This document shows, piece after piece, positions 60,133 to 64,000 of a stretch of 64,000 nt of DNA. The notes beneath the pieces are model-generated. The model did not search any database. It saw only the letters and a program-made list of their open reading frames with translations, and was not told the origin of the DNA. The stretch lies in contig JAJNNY010000003.1 of NCBI GenBank assembly GCA_022453515.1, forward strand, positions 310,001-374,000, in the 5' to 3' direction. A program made the translations under genes and the position numbers. The first letter of the stretch is position 1; each line of letters begins with the position of its first letter. The stretch is from Astrocystis sublimbata (lineage: Eukaryota > Ascomycota > Sordariomycetes > Xylariales > Xylariaceae).

Positions 60133-60195
60133 TCATTATCGAGCGCACAACACAAAAGTACAGCTCGAACCCAAGAAAATTAGAATATTACATAT

Positions 60196-62925
60196 CTAAC
60201 TTTGACCGTCGTATGTGGTTCTCCTCCGTTTTTCTGATTGTTGCATGGTGTTCTGGCCCTGTGGCGGAAGAACAGCTGGTCTCTTGCCAATTGCAACCTC
60301 GCGACCTTTTGGATATTGTGGCTCGTAGAGGTCTTCATCATTCAGAGTCTGAGGGTAGGGGCTTCGTAGCTCCGATATACCCGGCGACGGCGCCTGGAGT
60401 GAACAGAACGCGTGTACGGGTGCCGGAGATAAAGCACCAGCACCACCAAAAGATGAGGCTGTTTCTTCCAATCCAGTGTGTCGAAAAAGATAGGACTGGT
60501 CTTTCGGAGTCGCCAATTCCGAGACCGAAGTGAGGTCGTTGTCATGCTCGCCCCGGTTGTCAGAGAAACCAATCATAGATAACATCGACGCTCGGGAGGA
60601 CCGCCTGCTGTCTAAATATTCTCGCAGATCAAAGCATTGCTTGCAAACAGGATAAACGGGCCATCGGTCTGCTTCGTCTCGGTGTTGAGGCAGTTGAGGC
60701 CGAGCCAACATGCCACACTTCTCCTGAATGTCGTCGAAGATATCAGAAATGGGGGTAAAATACGTGACCCTCGGCCCCGGTCCCCAGTATCTGTTTCTGC
60801 CCCATAGCTGTCCCACAAGGGCGTTTGTATCACTGTCCATGATGGCCGCTCCACTATCACCTTCAACGCCAATGCCGCCTCGTATCCATTCGTTCTCGTT
60901 CTCGTAGGGAAACGGCTCCTCAATGAACCATTCCCGCGTGGCCTTCCCCGTACCACTATCGACAGGGTCAACATAAGCTGGTACCTCGCATACCTGTCCC
61001 CTCTGGTACCCCGAAGTCCGTCCCGTTGATATCACGTTTGCGCCAGGGGTCACTGGGCCAGTAACGGTGACAGGAGTTCCGCTGCGTTGCGCCGCATTGG
61101 GGAATTTTCTGAGCATGTTGGCCTGTCTGGTCCCGGAAGAGATCAAAATCCAGTCCGTCACGGCGAGTGGATTTTCCTTGTCACAATCCTCCCAGTATGG
61201 ATCGTGAGTGATTCTAGTTGTTTTCAGATCGAAGCCCGAGGTTGCTGTCAAGTTTCCGACGCGATAGTTCACGTCATTTAGAATGTCGTGCTCCTTTTGC
61301 ACACACTCTGCCCGGTCCTGTGGCGATGGGTGTTCTATGAGGACGGGCGAGGTCCGTTGGCTCGCGCCAATAAATGGGTGGAAGCAGGCTAGCCAATAAC
61401 TCCCTCCTTCCGCAGTGATACAGGGTCCCAATGTCGCAGTCGCCTCTTCTCCGTCGTCAAGTGATGCGCCTATCGAATCACCCATACACGGACTGATATA
61501 CGCAAATGGATTGCGCGGCTCGCACACCTCATCGGGCATTTCTTTACCTAGGCCTCGCGCCCAGACGAGGCGATCTACTTTGCCAGTGGAGAAGACAAAA
61601 GTGATCGTGCTCCGATGCTGGTCGGGAAGGAGGTCCCTGACGTGGCCTGCGATGACGATTCTACGTGCTGTCGTTATCTTCCGCGTGGTCATGATGCATA
61701 CTCGCCGGGTATTGGGTTTCCTGCCTCGCGTCACGCTGATAACATGGCCTGGTCCACACCATTTTGGAATGAACTCGATTAGGAACGGAAGGACGCCATG
61801 CTCCCAAATGACAGGAAAAGTGGCAGATTCCATTAGCTTTGGTGTGCGACTTCCACCTGTGCCCGGGCTATCAGCACATCTTGACAACCCTACATAAAAA
61901 GTCAGCTCGTGGTCACTTGATTTTATCTACCGCGACATACCATTTGCTCGCCGTAGCCTTTTCTCGAGCACCATTCTCAGTTGCTCTCTGCACCTCCTTT
62001 TGGAGCTTCCGATTGACATCTCCATCTTGAGAGCCCTATCATCGACTGATTTAGACAGGCTGTCTGCTGCCTTTGGCGTCGGGGCATCATCGTCTGGTTG
62101 AGCATCATTGGGTAGTAAATTCGTAGTCTGGCGTACAGCGCTTTCAGGCTCACTGCTATTGCTATGATCCCACTGCATATGCACAGCAAGCTGATTGCGG
62201 GTTTCAAAGGCTGTTTCCGTGCAACCTTTCTCGGGGCATTCGAGCAAATGTTCCATTTTCACATGTCGGCTGAGCTCATCTCGGCTAGCAAAGTAGCCAC
62301 TGTCGCATACGCCATTGCTCCCCCAACCACACACGTGCAGGTGTCCCGATCTCTGGGCGGCGAGGACGTTCTTGCCCGGCGTACCCTCAACACCAGGCAA
62401 TGAAGTCACTGGTATGTCAATCGATGCCTCAGTCGAGTGGCGCAGCGGACTCGGGCCGCGCTGCGTGCTAGATACGGTACAAGAGTCGGGCGTGAACTCC
62501 GTCTGGATAGGCGAGTACACAGAGCCTATTGATGGTGTTCTCGAAATCGTAGACAGCCCTGTCACAGAACTCGCAGTACTGGGCATGTAGACCGGGGCCG
62601 CGGGATAGGGAAATCTCTCTGATGATAATTCCGGGCCACTAGAGAACTTGTCCAAGGGGACTACACCAGCGCTGATTGCTAAATGTCCGCCGCTCCCGTC
62701 TGACCATATGGAGTCGCGCCGGGCAAGTTGATTATATGCTGCGTAAACGGGATCGTCGTACGGGATAGAGTTATTATAAACCGTTGGCTCGGCAGTATAA
62801 TAACTGTTCGGCACATGATGAGAATTTCCATGCCGAAAGCTCCCATCGTACGTGAGATGCCTTCTCTGCTTGGGGGCCGGTGGCCTGGTGAGATAATGGT
62901 TGTAGTTGGACTGGCTATTAGCCAT
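60196..62925 (-). CDS. C2H2 zinc-finger protein fused to chymotrypsin-like protease
   Basis: Two exons, 62925-61941 and 61889-60196 (892 aa). The first part is disordered (Tyr/Ser/Pro-rich, 1-195). Two C2H2 fingers follow at about 198-255: C-x7-C-x13-H-x4-H, then CPEKGC with the final His pair in HMQWDH. A basic helix, SKRRCREQLRMVLEKRLRR, lies just before the intron and could be a nuclear signal. Exon 2 carries a serine-protease fold with an apparently complete triad: His in ACFHPF (about 499), Asp in VTDWILI (about 574), Ser in EGDSGAAIMD (about 674), and family marks GQLWGRN and VTYFTPI. The tail is Ser-rich and ends with a basic KRRRTTYDG. There is no signal peptide, so the protease would act inside the cell. 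The splice keeps frame exactly (ANG/LSRCADS). Function unknown. Confidence 0.85.
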
Positions 62926-64000
62926 GATTCTTGGCGCTAGAGACGCAGGCTCGGTCAACACGACACAGCAAAATAAATGATATAGACAAGGCAACAATAA
63001 GATTTACTTGAGGAAGAATAGTTCAGCTAGATCTGGGATCTAGTTTTCTATCTTTGGGATAACAACTTCGGTAGGCGCTGAGAAGCTCGTCCCTACGACG
63101 CCCTAGATGTAGAAGTGGAGTGACTAGCTGGGAATCGAGAGAGAGAGGGAGAGAGGCCTCCGCAGTTCTCACGCCAGGCAGCATCTTGGCCCCCAATTGC
63201 GGCGCAGCAAGTAGTCCGCGAACCAACATTGACATGCCACATGAGAATATGACATACATATTCGTTGAGGCAAGCTGGGGTGAGATCGAGTGCGATCTCG
63301 ATATGTGCGCTTGCTTCGTACAAGTATTAGTGATACGACATAGTGCTGATAATACCTGTACTATAAGACACTTGCCTTCAACGCCATACATCTGTCGCTT
63401 CGGTGCCCTTTTTAAACGCGGACATGTTCCATATGATTGACAGGTCATCCGAGTCATGCTTGATTACTTAGAGTTTGCAACTAAGTATATAGCAGCAGAG
63501 TGTGGGTGAAAACGAACCTCATTGACCTTTGCCAACAGCCCTGGCATGGGCCTGGACGTTCGAACAAGCAACCTATTCATTCCATATACCTGACCAGAGC
63601 TGATCGACAAAAGGCGACCCTGATTACTTGACCAGACGGGTCATGGGACGGTTGCCTTGTAGTAGGTAGGCTAGCTTGCAGTAGGCGAGTGATTAGTCCA
63701 CAAGCAGAGCATACCATACATACCTATGTACATGCATGTAAGCCACAAGAGCCAGTTTTGGATTATCGCTGCCGATTATGCCCATACCGCGAAGGACAGA
63801 ACCCCAGGTACCATTGAAGCGCGCCGATAGGAAATGATCGTCAGCCCGGTAAGCAGGCTAGGCATAGCAGGGAACAGACATCACATGGAAGAAGTCGAGT
63901 TCTCAAGTGAGGCGGCTACCTATCGAGCAGCACATCGTGGAAAAGACGTTAGTTGCCAAAGCGGCTGTGGAAATGATCATAAACTGGTTGGTTATGTTAT
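62926..64000. other. Intergenic to window end
   Basis: Upstream region of the C2H2-protease gene. TAGGTAGG motif near 63662 and tacctatgtacatgcatg near 63720. No gene recognised up to the window end. Confidence 0.5.

Overview
The window is nuclear DNA of a filamentous ascomycete (Pezizomycotina, most likely a Sordariomycete). Genes carry many short GT-AG introns with CTAAC-type branch points. One retroelement is saturated with C-to-T and G-to-A changes at CpA sites, as expected from RIP. Several genes belong to filamentous-fungal families (CFEM, But2-type wall protein, Bck1-type MAPKKK, Dal5-type permease, P450). Gaps between genes are long and peppered with the short motif TAGGTA/TACCTA. I rebuilt exon structures by hand; for every spliced gene the exon lengths sum to a multiple of three and the joined frame runs through the expected domains.

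Layout. 1-2324: 3' half of a RIP-degraded Ty3/gypsy retrotransposon (RNase H, integrase, chromodomain, putative 3' LTR). 3222-4415 (+): alpha/beta hydrolase. 4880-7120 (-): small-subunit-type catalase with a non-canonical distal haem pocket. 9566-11340 (-): cytosolic asparaginyl-tRNA synthetase. 12885-13816 (+): secreted RNase T2. 16462-17005 (+): CFEM, probably GPI-anchored. 19218-21542 (+): secreted But2-domain protein with a huge GTPPGG repeat region. 21817-24012 (-): allantoate-permease-family transporter. 24921-29737 (-): MAPKKK of the cell-wall-integrity pathway (BCK1/MCK1). 32636-35068 (-): GH5 steryl-glucosidase/glucocerebrosidase (EGH1/EGCrP type). 36616-40930 (+): SKI3. 41855-42570 and 43236-44135 (+): two small unknown proteins. 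45471-46028 (-): single-pass membrane protein. 47344-48059: 0.7-kb inverted-repeat element with a tRNA-like core. 49169-51059 (+): cytochrome P450. 52208-53746 (+): secreted GH5 glycosidase. 54449-56356 (+): Nup42/Amo1-type CCCH-FG nucleoporin. 56760-57317 (-): ribosomal protein uS10 (RPS20). 58097-60132 (+): CUE3/ASCC2-like. 60196-62925 (-): C2H2 zinc finger fused to a chymotrypsin-like serine protease domain.

No biosynthetic cluster, prophage, CRISPR or intact RNA gene was seen. Most genes are independent housekeeping or wall/secretome genes. SKI3 and CUE3 both act in cytoplasmic mRNA/ribosome surveillance, and BCK1, the CFEM and But2 proteins and the GH5 enzymes all relate to the cell surface, but nothing shows that these are co-regulated. 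The least ordinary items are the C2H2-protease fusion at the right end, the catalase that lacks the catalytic distal asparagine, the 0.7-kb TIR element, and the exactly duplicated 189-bp units in the But2 protein.
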